A DNA stretch of 16,821 nucleotides from Echinostoma caproni (Eukaryota; Platyhelminthes; Trematoda; Plagiorchiida; Echinostomatidae), in NCBI GenBank assembly GCA_900618425.1, contig UZAN01046721.1:3631-20451 (forward strand), in the 5' to 3' direction. Positions 8,246-16,265 of this stretch are shown here, piece by piece. Both the position numbers and the translations under genes were made by a program. Below the pieces are notes generated by a model. That model did not search any database. It saw nothing but the letters and a program-made list of their open reading frames with translations, and was not told where the DNA came from. The stretch's first letter is position 1. Each line of letters opens with the position of its first letter.

Positions 8246-8261
8246 ACAAACGCACCGCAAG

Positions 8262-8609
8262 TCATGAAAAAAAGCAGTTGTGGCATTGATAGTCTTTTGT
8301 AATACAAGATCCCCCGTGTATAATAACATACTTATCTAGTAATAGGTGACTGTAAAAAACATTATCAAATAACGTAAAGCGTATGGAAAAGGAAGATAAA
8401 CCATTAAGATATCCGAAATCCTCAAGTAACTGGGATGACTGATCAATAGCGGAATTGGACTGACACTCAGTTATGCGTCGGTATAACTGTTGTGCGTTTT
8501 TAGCAGTTCCATACATCAAACGCTTCACGTTATTTATTTTGCTCTCGGAAGCATAAGAATTATCCAGTTGTCCATGAGCTTCGAAGTTTTCACGAATTGA
8601 ATCAAACAA
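8262..8609 (-). other. Open frame of unknown nature, possible exon
   Basis: An open minus-strand frame of 115 codons in AT-rich DNA, where long open frames are less expected. The first 70 or so codons look helical and charged (SIRENFEAHG, SESKINNVKRLMYG, AKNAQQLYRRITE, SSQLLEDFGYLNG); the remainder is hydrophobic and less protein-like. It has no ATG start: a TAA lies just upstream and the frame opens with TTG, so it could only be an internal exon. I do not recognise a family. Chance remains quite possible. Confidence 0.2.
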
Positions 8610-9352
8610 TGAACATTATAAACAATGTCTTCAGAATCATATAACTGGCCCAGATCATATACAAAGCACCTTTATAAGGAATTAGTAAAAGAAGTCTAAG
8701 AAATATACAATAGATGAGAAAAAAATGAATAATATCGGATAACCTCATGAAATGTAAATACTTTATTTGATGAAGGATATCTCCAACGATAACAGATCCT
8801 AAATAAAGTAAAAATATGCAATATGTGGTAGCTTTTCAACGTACAAAATAATAGACAGTGCGAAATTTCCGTGGGTGACGTTAGTAATATACGTTTGTTC
8901 AATTGGCATATACTTGTTCGTCCAGTGCGATGTGCTCGGTCGCATTTGGATGATATTCACAAGGATCGCAAACGTTTCATAACACCCAGTAAAACCAGAT
9001 GCATGCAGTCTAAAGGAACGCAATTGATCATATTGGTTGGAAGCGATTCGAACGGTCATAATCCATTATGATGTGAGGCCTGTGTTCTCCAACTAAATGT
9101 TCCTCAGATCTCAGATTGGTGTGCAAGTTAGGTTAAGTCATACAACCACGGTAATAGTAGCTCCGTTGAACACACTTGTCACAGCCACAGCAACCACTGA
9201 AGCTTTTAACTTGCCTGACAAACATTCGCGCCTGTAAATCATATATTATGGCCTTCAGTTTACACCATACTATCGAACCGGAGGCCATTTGAACATTGTC
9301 TGTCAGAGGAGCATTCAATTCCAAAATCACAGCCTAGCTTCATCACACCCAG

Positions 9353-9654
9353 GGCACTTCACTTGTTCCATTCTCTTCTTGCGCAAAAATTATTGGGTGG
9401 ATTTGAAGGTACCAGACATGGTGCTTGGAAGAAAACAAAACGAAATTCATATAAGGATCTACTCGCCTGACGATAATATTCAGTTTAGAAGTGGCACTGA
9501 ATTAGGGTCAATATCGTATACAATCATGCTATCTAATATAACGAACTGTTTTATGTGGAATAACACGGTATATGTTTCATGCAGGTACACGGTGATGAAC
9601 AACAGGAGTATCATTTCACTTAAAAATGAAATAACTATGAAAGTCACTAATTAG
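9353..9654 (+). other. Possible 3'-terminal host exon, function unknown
   Basis: A plus-strand frame stays open to a TAG at 9652-9654. A pyrimidine/cytosine-rich stretch ending in CAG lies at 9340-9352, a reasonable splice acceptor, and AATAAA follows about 50 bases after the stop. The translated piece (SILFLRKNYWVDLKVPD, GRKQNEIHIRIYSPDD, GSISYTIMLSNITNCF, WNNTVYVSCRYTVMNNRS) alternates like a beta-rich extracellular domain and has three N-glycosylation sequons (NIT, NNT, NRS). I recognise no family and there is no ATG near its beginning, so it would need upstream exons outside what I can identify. It is the best candidate in the window for host coding sequence, but still weak. Confidence 0.28.
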
Positions 9655-9702
9655 GCGCGTGAACTAAGCGACTGACAATTTGAATGCGCACCTTTAATTT
9701 AA

Positions 9703-9708
9703 AATAAA
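9703..9708 (+). terminator. Possible polyadenylation signal AATAAA
   Basis: The canonical hexamer lies about 50 bases after the TAG at 9652-9654, a normal distance for a last exon in a compact transcript. In AT-rich DNA the hexamer also arises by chance, so its value depends on the exon call. Confidence 0.3.
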
Positions 9709-10026
9709 AGATGAAAATATTCTATTCTTGAAAAAGGCTTTGTAAGTAAGTTGATAGTAAAAATTATCTAAGTTCATTAAATTACTTTTTAAATTCACAT
9801 ATAACAATACAATAGCATATAACAATAAATGCAGCTAATATAACTTCTATGAAGTCAATTGTAGCTAATCAAAGAGCTACACTGTGCTACTTGGGAAGTG
9901 CGGTTTCCTTTTCGACAGCCGCACTCACTCACGTTTTCGTGAAGGAAATAACAATTTTCGCAGCGCCGTGGTGTCCCCAAGCTCATTGGTGCAAAAAACT
10001 GGACTGCTTCTGAACTTTGACGACCT

Positions 10027-10346
10027 AGCGCGCGGTTTGAATTTCGAAGCAAAGATCAACTGAATTACGAGGGAATAACCTGAAGAGATTCGTACGTTAT
10101 AGAGAGGATCGCTGGATGAAACTGACGTAGTAGGCTTCGGGACCAAACAAAGGACCAAAACGGGAAGTCATTCCCGCGACACAATCTGAGCGGTATCGTT
10201 CTAATTCTTTTTAACTGTGTATCAGCTCTGTCTAACATTTATTGCATTTATCATTGCTAATGTTATCCAATAGAATTATCCGTTTTATATAGATAACTCA
10301 AATACCACCAAAAATAGGTCTGACAAAACTGAAGATCACTCCTAGC
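10027..10346 (+). promoter_or_regulatory. Probable 5' leader of copy 3 with diverged shared motif
   Basis: Noncoding on the plus strand. It contains GCGCGGTTTGAATTTCGAAG (10030-10049), a diverged form of the GCGGTTTGAAATTTTGA motif found upstream of two other ORF1 copies. A second match, ACCTGAAGA near 10078, also occurs at 13687 in the leader of copy 4 in the same order. Non-LTR elements use internal promoters in the 5' untranslated region, so a conserved leader is expected; the function of this motif is inferred from position only. Confidence 0.45.
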
Positions 10347-11265
10347 GTGTTAAGTACGACCAACCTAGAGACCTTGAACTGTATAGGGTGTAGAAAAGCA
10401 GTCTCGAGCAAAAGCAAAGCTCTGAGCTGCTACATGTGCGACCAATTGTGTCACAGACACTGCGACAAAACAGTGACTACTAATATTTACAATCTTTTTG
10501 TTGCTCATCCTACAGATGCAATGGAATAAGTATGCCCGCTCTGTAGTCAGGCTAAACACAAACCGATCTTTCAGTTTCTAGCTACTCCGCTTACCGAGTC
10601 TATTCACCTGGGAGAGGAACAACTAAACAGTTCAGGGATTGGGTCACGCTACAAAACGTCAGGGTCACCCAAGAGGAGAGTGACCCCTAAGAATCCTCTG
10701 ATAAGCGCACCGATCTTTGTGTTGACGCCAAAGGGCGATTCAATCGCCTCTCTGAAACAGAAACGGGTGACGAGCAGAGGGAATGATAAGAATCCTGCCA
10801 GGTGACAGTTCAATAATTTTACCGGGACGACCAACTTCGCGTGACCAGCTGGACAGCAGGGGCGACCTGCGTTAAGCAAGTGTCCAGAGGCACCTGCACA
10901 CCTTCCCCGAAAAATGACAACACGCGACAAAGTAGCGTCATTATCTTTGGAGTGCCAGAGAGCACTGATCAATCTCTTGGAGTTAGGGACAAACAAGATG
11001 GAAGCTACATCACTGATGTACTGCGCTACTTGGGCGTACAACTTAGTGTGAACAAGCACCACAGACTAAACAGTAGCAACAAAACTACTACTATAAAACT
11101 ACTAAAACGCCACTAAGACTGGAGACTGCGACTCCGAAGGGTGCGCCGGAAATTCTCCTTTGCTTGCCCATGCTGCGTTGTTCAGATTGGAGTCATATGA
11201 GAATACGGCGTGACCTCCAATGAAGCGAATGCCAGCGGAGGAGAGAGACTACAAGGCAAAACGAC
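10347..11265 (+). pseudogene. ORF1 of copy 3: PHD-type finger plus RRM-like domain
   Basis: The finger reads LNCIGCRK, ALSCYMCDQLCHRHCDK and VCPLC (10380-10544), with a C4HC3-like ligand order and the His kept. A TAA at 10527-10529 replaces the Trp that usually precedes the last Cys pair. The same frame continues through a Ser/Lys/Arg-rich linker (GSPKRRVTPKNPLIS, SIASLKQKRVTSRG) to a TGA at 10803-10805. A frame change leads to an RRM-like segment, SSVIIFGVPESTD and SYITDVLRYLGVQLS (10841-11060), whose DVLR.LGV pattern matches copy 2. A further shift gives SHMRIRRDLQ, a stop and ECQRRRETT (to about 11265), which resembles the ORF1 C-terminus. The start codon is unclear: the open frame begins with GTG. 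Confidence 0.75.
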
Positions 11266-11759
11266 AACTAGGACTCTCGCTAGGTCATCACATGGGGCAT
11301 ACCAGAAGCCCGATGGCAAATTAGTCAATGTCTGCACGATAATGAACAATGGGATTACCTTCTGGAAAAATCCAGTGTGCCCGAAATATTAGCTGAATGT
11401 GTGATAAAGTTACCTAGGCCCACGCACCTCAGCAGATTGACTTCGCTTAGGCTCTTGAAAGTAGTACTTTTTATGAAGGCATCAAACACCACTTCTACAG
11501 AGATGGTGCAAAGTCGAACATATATTCCCCACCGAGGTACAATGCCACGAGAGCCAACCACGAGGAGACGGAGATGCCATAAGGGCGCTCTCCTATCAGT
11601 AGTGACATTCCGGCGTAAAACATACCTCTTATTCGGGACTCTGAAAGGAGTCGTGACCTCAGTAACAACTCCAACAGGAATAAGTTATAAAACAAATAGT
11701 ATCCGGTCTTCAAGAGGCCGCATCCAGTCAATCACTGAACAGAATAGTGAAACCAGCGT
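11266..11759 (+). other. Stretch between ORF1 and ORF2 of copy 3
   Basis: I see no domain here. A frame open on the plus strand (from 11377) has a basic, low-complexity composition and lies in a different frame from the endonuclease, so I regard it as a chance open frame. The stretch probably combines the decayed ORF1 end, the inter-ORF spacer and the ORF2 leader. Confidence 0.5.
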
Positions 11760-12541
11760 TTACCTTCCAAACAATCTACACCCTGCGTATATACCAACGC
11801 ACAGAGCCTCATCAATAAAGTCACAGAGTTACAAACCTTGGCGTCGGTCAGCGATCCTGGTATCATAGGTATCAGTGAACCATGATTACACGATGGAATA
11901 CATGACGCAGGAATGTCTCTCCGTGGAATGCGCAGCTACAGAAAGGACCGCACTAGCTATAGAGGAGGAGTTATCCTTTACGTAGTCTAACATTTGCACC
12001 CCGAGAAGGTGACTGATCCACAACTGAAAGGCTGTCCAGAATCAGTGTGGGTTTCCTTCAAACCCGAAGGTCGCACAGCAACTTTAGTTGAAGTAGTCTA
12101 CAGACCACCGAACTCAATAGTCCAAGAAGATACCAACATATTTTTGTCTATCCATAGAGCTTTAGAACTAGGGCATGTGAATATACTGATTATGGGAGAT
12201 TTCAATCTCCTGTCCGTCGATTTTCCGATCCACAACGTCTTCAGTCCAGAAGAGTCCACGTAAAATCGCTTTTTAGAGCTAGGTGCTGAACTCCTACTAG
12301 TAGAGCAACCCACCAGGTGGATNGAAGAAATCTCATCCATGCTCGATTACGTTCTTACTAGTGGCACGCTGCTAGTGGACGATATAGAAATACTGAATTC
12401 ACTAGGAAAAAGTAATCATGCAACGATCATGTTCAAATTCCTATTGGACACTACTAAAACGATAGATCAGTTATTCGTAGGGCGGAACTTCTACAGGGTA
12501 GATTATGAGGAATTTAACAGAGCTTTAGTAGCACTTCCCTG
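11760..12541 (+). pseudogene. APE-type endonuclease of copy 3, catalytic Asp lost
   Basis: One frame carries the whole domain: YTNAQSLINKVTELQTL (11790 on), IIGISEP followed by TGA (11883-11885) where relatives have ETWL, YRGGVILYVV, VVYRPPNS, ILIMGDFNLLSVDF (GDFN at 12195-12206), LELGAELLLVEQPTRW, SMLDYVLTSG and GKSNHATIMF (12405-12428). The final catalytic motif reads SNH (12411-12419) instead of SDH. In-frame stops lie at 11883, after YVV (11985-11990), near 12260 and at 12540. A single N at 12323 falls in the codon after PTRW. Apart from the stops there is no frameshift across about 780 bases, so this copy decayed mostly by substitution. Confidence 0.88.
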
Positions 12542-12544
12542 AAT

Positions 12545-13098
12545 GGAACAATCAGGTGAGGCGTCTGGTGAGGACCTATGGCGCAGAATCCTGAATAATC
12601 TACAACTGACAATCCACGACCTGGTTCCTATGCGCAAAGCCAAACCCCAAAATGGGTAAGGAACCTGGCTTAAGAGCAGGAATAAGAAGCTGATTAGGTG
12701 AAAGCGATCATAATGGAATATATATCAGTTGAATCAAACGCTTGAAGACTTCGAGTCTTACAAGACGCTCAGAAACCGCTGGACCACGCTCCGGCGTGCG
12801 AACAGAAGGCTCTACCAGCTCCATCTATGCCAGAAAGCAAAAGAAAATCCTCAATTGCAATATCGTCACAGCCCAGACTACGTCAGTTACTAGTGGCATC
12901 ACCAAAATAAAAACAGGAAATAATGAAAGTTCCTCTAACGTGGAAGCCGCGGAAAGCTCAGCAGTGCACTTGGAAAAAGTATTCGAAAGTGACTCATGAT
13001 AGGCGGAACAACAGCCAGTGGACTCTGCTTTGCTTATTTGAACAGAAGTAATCTCCGCCATATATGTTGACAGAGCCACCATCGACGCTTAACTGCGT
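12545..13098 (+). pseudogene. ORF2 linker of copy 3
   Basis: Scattered pieces of the endonuclease-to-RT spacer are visible: SGEDLWRRILNNLQLTIHDL and VPMRKAK directly after the endonuclease stop, then LNQTLEDFESYKTLRNRW, TLRRANRRLYQLHLCQKAK and NPQLQYRH (about 12728-12870). The LRN..T.LRRA..RLY..HL pattern is typical of the spacer. Beyond about 12900 the reading frame is lost and no motif is clear until the RT begins at 13099. Confidence 0.7.
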
Positions 13099-13520
13099 AA
13101 CCTCCACCCGAACATATCTCCGGGTCCGGATAGCATTCCGGTGGTTATTCTCAAAAACTGTGCAGGGGTTCTAAATGCCCCCTCATACAACTGTTTACGG
13201 CATCCATGAACACAGCAAAACTCCCATGTGATTTGAAAGCCAGCATTGTAACTCCAATAAATAAATGGGTATCCCGCTCAAAACCGAAAGATATCCTTCG
13301 GTATCCCTTCAAAAAAGTAATGGAAAGCGTAATAGACGATGGAATAAGCAAATTTCTTGGACTGTCGAACTTCCTCAATCCACAGCAGCACGGATTCCGC
13401 AAAGGCCGATCATGCTTAACAAGCCTGCTAGCGGCAACAGACGATTGGACTAAAGAAGCAGACATGAGGAAGAGCGTGGATGTTACATTCCTAGACCTCT
13501 TCAAGGCCTTCGACAAGTAA
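13099..13520 (+). pseudogene. RT fragment of copy 3, ends after motif A
   Basis: The RT opens with NLHPNISPGPDSIPVVILKN (13099-13158), the entry motif of CR1-like RTs. After a frame change near 13190 it continues SMNTAKLPCDLKASIVTPINK, then a distorted region, LNPQQHGFRKGRSCLTSLLAA and motif A VTFLDLFKAFDK (Asp at 13494-13496). TAA at 13518-13520 ends the frame. A few further bases (about 13521-13550) still resemble RT in another frame, after which homology vanishes. Motifs B and C are absent, so this piece cannot polymerise. Confidence 0.83.
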
Positions 13521-13589
13521 CCTACCAACCTCTTTTTGCTTTAGCTTTCAGATTACAAGAAACAACGAATCCAAAACTGAAATTTCCGA

Positions 13590-14089
13590 ACTCAAAGTGA
13601 CCTTGACCGAGCGCGGTTTGAAATTTTGAGTGAGAAGGCGTGTTGAATGAAAAGTCGTTGTACAATCGGAGGGAAGGTCGACTTAAACCTGAAGATTTTG
13701 AAAAAATATAACGGACTAAAAAGGGCATCATGGCAATTCACCATTTCCTCCAACATGACGAGGCGTACGGTCTGCACTTCGAAAACTCTACTGGTCGGTA
13801 CCTGGGGGGCTGGACCGCAGTGTTGAAACATACCCCAAGTGGGCGATTAGCTGCAAACCATACTGTTTAGAGGAGACCCAGTTTAGTTTCTCTTTGATTA
13901 CTTGTCTCCACCCTACTAACCTCTACTATTGTAGCACAAGTTCTTGGCATCGAGTAACCTAGCACTGTTTCTGTTTCATTCACACTTGAGCTCATCCACA
14001 GTAAATTTCATAGGATAATTTCTGACTTCACGGCTGTCACGCGTGTGAATCCAGTGAGAACCGTGGCACCAGAAAAACAGGTGACCACA
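13590..14089 (+). promoter_or_regulatory. Probable 5' leader of copy 4 with shared motif
   Basis: About 500 noncoding bases upstream of ORF1. It contains GAGCGCGGTTTGAAATTTTG at 13609-13628, followed by AG, the longest form of the motif also seen upstream of ORF1 in copies 2 and 3. ACCTGAAGA near 13687 recurs in the leader of copy 3. I see no TATA box. An internal promoter in the 5' untranslated region would fit non-LTR biology, but nothing here proves it. Confidence 0.45.
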
Positions 14090-14569
14090 ATGTTTTCTTG
14101 TGGGAAGTTAGGGTGCTCTGCGGAGGTCAAGGATGGCATATGGTGCGATGCGTGCCACAGTTGGTTCCACCTCAAATGCAGCCAACTCTCAGCTGGCATC
14201 TACTCGAAACATAAGTTCCTGAAGTGGGCCTGTAATGGATACATAATATCCATGAAGAAGAAATCTAGTATCCATCCGGTATCCTGCCCCACCTGTGCAA
14301 TGGGCACTGAAAACGAGAATAACGTCCAGCAGGCTTCTGTTGAGGAGTTGCGGGTGGTCAATCACAACCGGGAGTCCATAGTAATCTCACCACTCCCTAA
14401 GACCTCAGGCACAATGCTAAAAGGGACTAATAAAAGAAAAACTCCAGGAAACGCCCATCCCGTCGCCAACAAGACCGATGGAAGAAAGAGGAAGTTCAGC
14501 GTCGTAAGCTCGCCCCAGTCCGATTATCACCCAAAGCTTCAAACTCACCTCCAAAAATCTTTCCAGTAG
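14090..14569 (+). pseudogene. ORF1 N-terminal half of copy 4: PHD-type finger
   Basis: The ATG at 14090-14092 gives MFSCGKLGC, placing the finger at the very N-terminus as in copy 2; the open frame extends further upstream only from a GTG. The finger reads CGKLGC, IWCDACHSWFHLKCSQ and LKWACNGY. Seven of eight zinc ligands fit a C4HC3 PHD finger, including the His of WFHLKC; the last Cys is Tyr (CNGY). A CPTC pair further on is not in the right place to replace it. A basic Ser/Thr/Lys-rich linker follows (KGTNKRKTPGN, DGRKRKFSVVSS), resembling a nuclear localisation signal. The frame ends with TAG at 14567-14569, and the protein continues in the next frame region. Confidence 0.85.
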
Positions 14570-14600
14570 TGTTTCCAGCTCGTGCAACAAGGGACTAGCA

Positions 14601-15150
14601 TTGACATCTGAGTTGCACTGTAACAGACTTGACGATCACGAGGCTTTAATAAACCGACTAAATAGAATTACTAACTCACTGGGTAGCGTCTTAAGAAAGC
14701 TAGAAGTGAACAGGGATATAGCTTTCAGCAGAAATCGCAACGTAGTGATTAGGGATATGGCTGAACCACATTGTCGGGAGAAACGCAAGCTCAAACACTA
14801 CTTACTCTACCAGGTACTTAATATCTTATGCACTACTAATATCCCAGAGCATGTCCACATTAAGCGAATCCTGCTCCTTGGTAAATGGAGGGAATCCTCC
14901 CAAATTGGCAGAGAAGGTAACCCAGGACCAATGCTGGTAGAATTCCAAAACCCTCCATACCGGGATGCCATGTTAGCAACAGCATCAGCCCACGTGCAGC
15001 TCTTGAAAAAGGGCAAGATCGCTGTAGGTCCTGATTAAGCAAAGAGTTGGAAGAATGTAGCTTCCGTGCCACCACCCTCACCAGGCAGCGCGAGGCGACT
15101 GATCGTAAGGGTACAACCTTCCTCTCTAGGGATTTCCTCGAGCCCTAATG
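14601..15150 (+). pseudogene. ORF1 C-terminal half of copy 4: coiled coil and RRM-like domain
   Basis: The frame 14601-15038 reads LDDHEALINRLNRITNSLG and VLRKLEVNRD, a heptad-like stretch that may trimerise or dimerise the protein. It continues with NRNVVIRDMAEP, LKHYLLYQVLNILCTTNIP, HIKRILLLGKW and GPMLVEFQNPPYRDAMLA, ending KGKIAVGPD. This matches the RRM-like region of copies 2 and 3 (VLDVLRIVGV, ARPILVQFYSEAVRDK) and is nearly complete here. TAA follows at 15036-15038. One frame over, ELEECSFRATTLTRQREATDR continues to about 15150 and resembles the ORF1 tail. A single-base loss near 15035 would explain the early stop. It lies in a different frame from the first half of ORF1. Confidence 0.83.
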
Positions 15151-15304
15151 CTCGAATGCCCGGGTACTCCATAAATGAATCGGCATCTTTGTTAGAACCG
15201 ACACCGAAACAGCCAGGCCGAATGCGACGCCTTCTGCTGCAGTAAACTCAGTATGCGGGAATCCACATAGGAAGGGCCTCGACCAACGGCCACTCGAGAT
15301 ACAT
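15151..15304 (+). other. Short spacer where the endonuclease is missing
   Basis: About 150 bases without any domain. Copies 1-3 carry an APE-type endonuclease between ORF1 and the ORF2 linker; here no YTNA, ETWL, YRSP, GDFN or SDH motif occurs in any frame. The sequence passes from the ORF1 tail to the ORF2 linker, so a deletion of the endonuclease is the simplest reading. Confidence 0.65.
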
Positions 15305-15600
15305 TCAATACTTGAAAGAGCGCAAGATCTACTACAGGGCTCAGTCAGAATTCAAGAATCGCTATGAGCTCACACTGGATAAGAAGAGTAAAACGTGCTC
15401 AAAAGCATATTGCGGTTACGTACAGTCGAAGGCGGCTTCTAGGGAAGCTATCGGATGCATCCGAGAGGCTGGTGGCAACCAGACGCTCACTGGTTTGGAA
15501 AAGGATTCCGATCTCCAACATCATTTCAGAGTCGTACACTGTGAACCCGGGCAATACCCTACCGGCACACAGTATCACGACGGAGTACCCCATGGACAAT
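15305..15600 (+). pseudogene. ORF2 linker of copy 4
   Basis: The frame from 15309 reads LKERKIYYRAQSEFKNRYEL, KSKTCSKAYCGYVQSKAASR, EAIGCIREAGGN and LTGLEKDSDLQHHFRVVH. This is the usual approach to the RT in CR1-like ORF2, with a K..Y..Y..SK segment, a G.L/I..G step and the EKA..L..FF-like step. The frame shifts around 15590, where the RT continues in another phase. Confidence 0.78.
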
Positions 15601-16238
15601 CGGGCCACAGGAAGTCGAGAAAACTATCGAAGCGTTACACAGGAACAAATCTGCGAGCCCAGACGACATACACCCGGCGATCCTAAAGCCATTAGAGGTT
15701 ATTTTAGCACGCCCATTATCAAGCCTACTTACCAAGTCACTCCAAACAGCTACCCTCCCAAGTGACTAGAAAGCGGCCATAGTCACACCTATCCGTAAGA
15801 AAGGCGACAGAGATGCCACCTCAAACCATAGGCCAGTGAGCTTGCTGTCAGTAGTACTAAAGATTATAGACAGCATGATTCATGACAGAATGACTAGTCG
15901 TTGTATAGCAAACAACACTCTGAAGGAAGCTCAACATGAATTCAGGCGGGGTATGTCCTGCCTAACAAACCTGTTAGCCTACCTGAATAAAGGGACGGAT
16001 AGGCTTGACAACGATAAACGTGTTGAAGTGTGCTATCTAGATTTTAGGAAGGCCTTCCACTCAGTGAGCCATGGACCACTCCTGATGAAAATGTCACAGT
16101 TAAGAGTGCACCCAAACTCCAAAATTGGCTTCGGAGTTATTTAGTGGGCCGCACCTTCCAAGTCCGGGTATACGGCAAACTTTCTTCGGGAGGCCAAGTA
16201 CACAGCGGAGTGCCTCAAGGCTTCGTCCTTGGACCGAT
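15601..16238 (+). pseudogene. RT fragment of copy 4, to motif B
   Basis: Reads IEALHRNKSASPDDIHPAIL, LSSLLTKSLQTATLPSD, then TAG where relatives have Trp, KAAIVTPIRKKGDRD, NHRPVSLLSVVLKIIDSMI, QHEFRRGMSCLTNLLAYL and motif A CYLDFRKAFHSVSH. The first catalytic Asp is kept (16040-16042), but the Asp four residues later in AFD is His. After a frame change near 16120 it reads LQNWLRSYLVGRTFQV and motif B HSGVPQGFVLGP, where the N at 16239 cuts it off. The Ser after PQG, usual in this clade, is Phe. Motif C is absent. Confidence 0.87.
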
Positions 16239-16265
16239 NCCGTCAACTTCCTGGAACCAAACTAA

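Larger units (their letters stand above)
6023..8250 (-). mobile_element. CR1-like non-LTR retrotransposon (copy 2), RT part missing
   Basis: Read on the minus strand: a leader motif near 8225-8245, a PHD-finger ORF1 (8004 to about 7026), an APE endonuclease (about 6970-6290) and the start of the ORF2 linker (to 6023). The RT and everything after it are absent. Non-LTR elements normally lose their 5' side, so a copy that keeps its 5' side and lacks its 3' side implies later deletion or rearrangement. Frameshifts, stops and a lost endonuclease catalytic residue show it is dead. Confidence 0.82.
8251..9852. other. AT-rich island without recognisable transposon homology
   Basis: About 1.6 kb, clearly richer in A and T than the flanking retrotransposon remnants, with no RT, endonuclease, integrase or finger motif on either strand. 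It contains two stretches that read like protein without matching anything I know (8262-8609 minus; 9353-9654 plus) and a polyadenylation-type hexamer at 9703-9708. Beyond those I see nothing definable. It may be old host intron or intergenic DNA between insertions. Confidence 0.5.
10027..13550 (+). mobile_element. CR1-like non-LTR retrotransposon (copy 3), truncated in RT
   Basis: A plus-strand element with leader (about 10027-10346), ORF1 with PHD finger and RRM-like domain (10347-11265), an inter-ORF stretch, endonuclease (about 11760-12541), linker and the first half of the RT (13099-13520). Coding homology stops directly after motif A, and by 13600 the leader motif of the next copy appears. 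Stops and frame changes are spread along its length, so it is old. Its 5' side is preserved and its 3' side lost, the reverse of normal non-LTR truncation. Confidence 0.82.
13590..16240 (+). mobile_element. CR1-like non-LTR retrotransposon (copy 4), endonuclease missing
   Basis: A plus-strand element beginning shortly after copy 3 breaks off. It has a leader with the shared motif, a well-preserved PHD ORF1 (14090-15150), only about 150 bases where a whole endonuclease of roughly 700 bases should be, then the ORF2 linker and RT up to motif B (15305-16238). It ends at a single N (16239), after which a different RT begins. The ORF1 halves are each open for long stretches, so this copy is probably younger than copies 2 and 3. 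Confidence 0.82.

Noticed and set aside
9133..9330. Minus-strand frame ending CCGCDKCVQ, resembling a small cysteine-rich peptide
   Set aside because: No signal peptide or regular cysteine spacing, and too short to distinguish from chance.
9855..10158. Minus-strand frames with a few cysteines (CENCYF, CGCRKG)
   Set aside because: Two overlapping short frames opposite the conserved leader of copy 3; no domain pattern and no support for transcription from this strand.
11377..11868. Plus-strand open frame of 163 codons between ORF1 and ORF2 of copy 3
   Set aside because: Runs into the endonuclease in a different frame and is basic and low in complexity with no domain; probably a chance frame left by the decayed spacer.
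12323..12323. Single N inside the copy 3 endonuclease
   Set aside because: Unlike the N at 757, no duplication flanks it and the frame is continuous across it, so it looks like a simple undetermined base.
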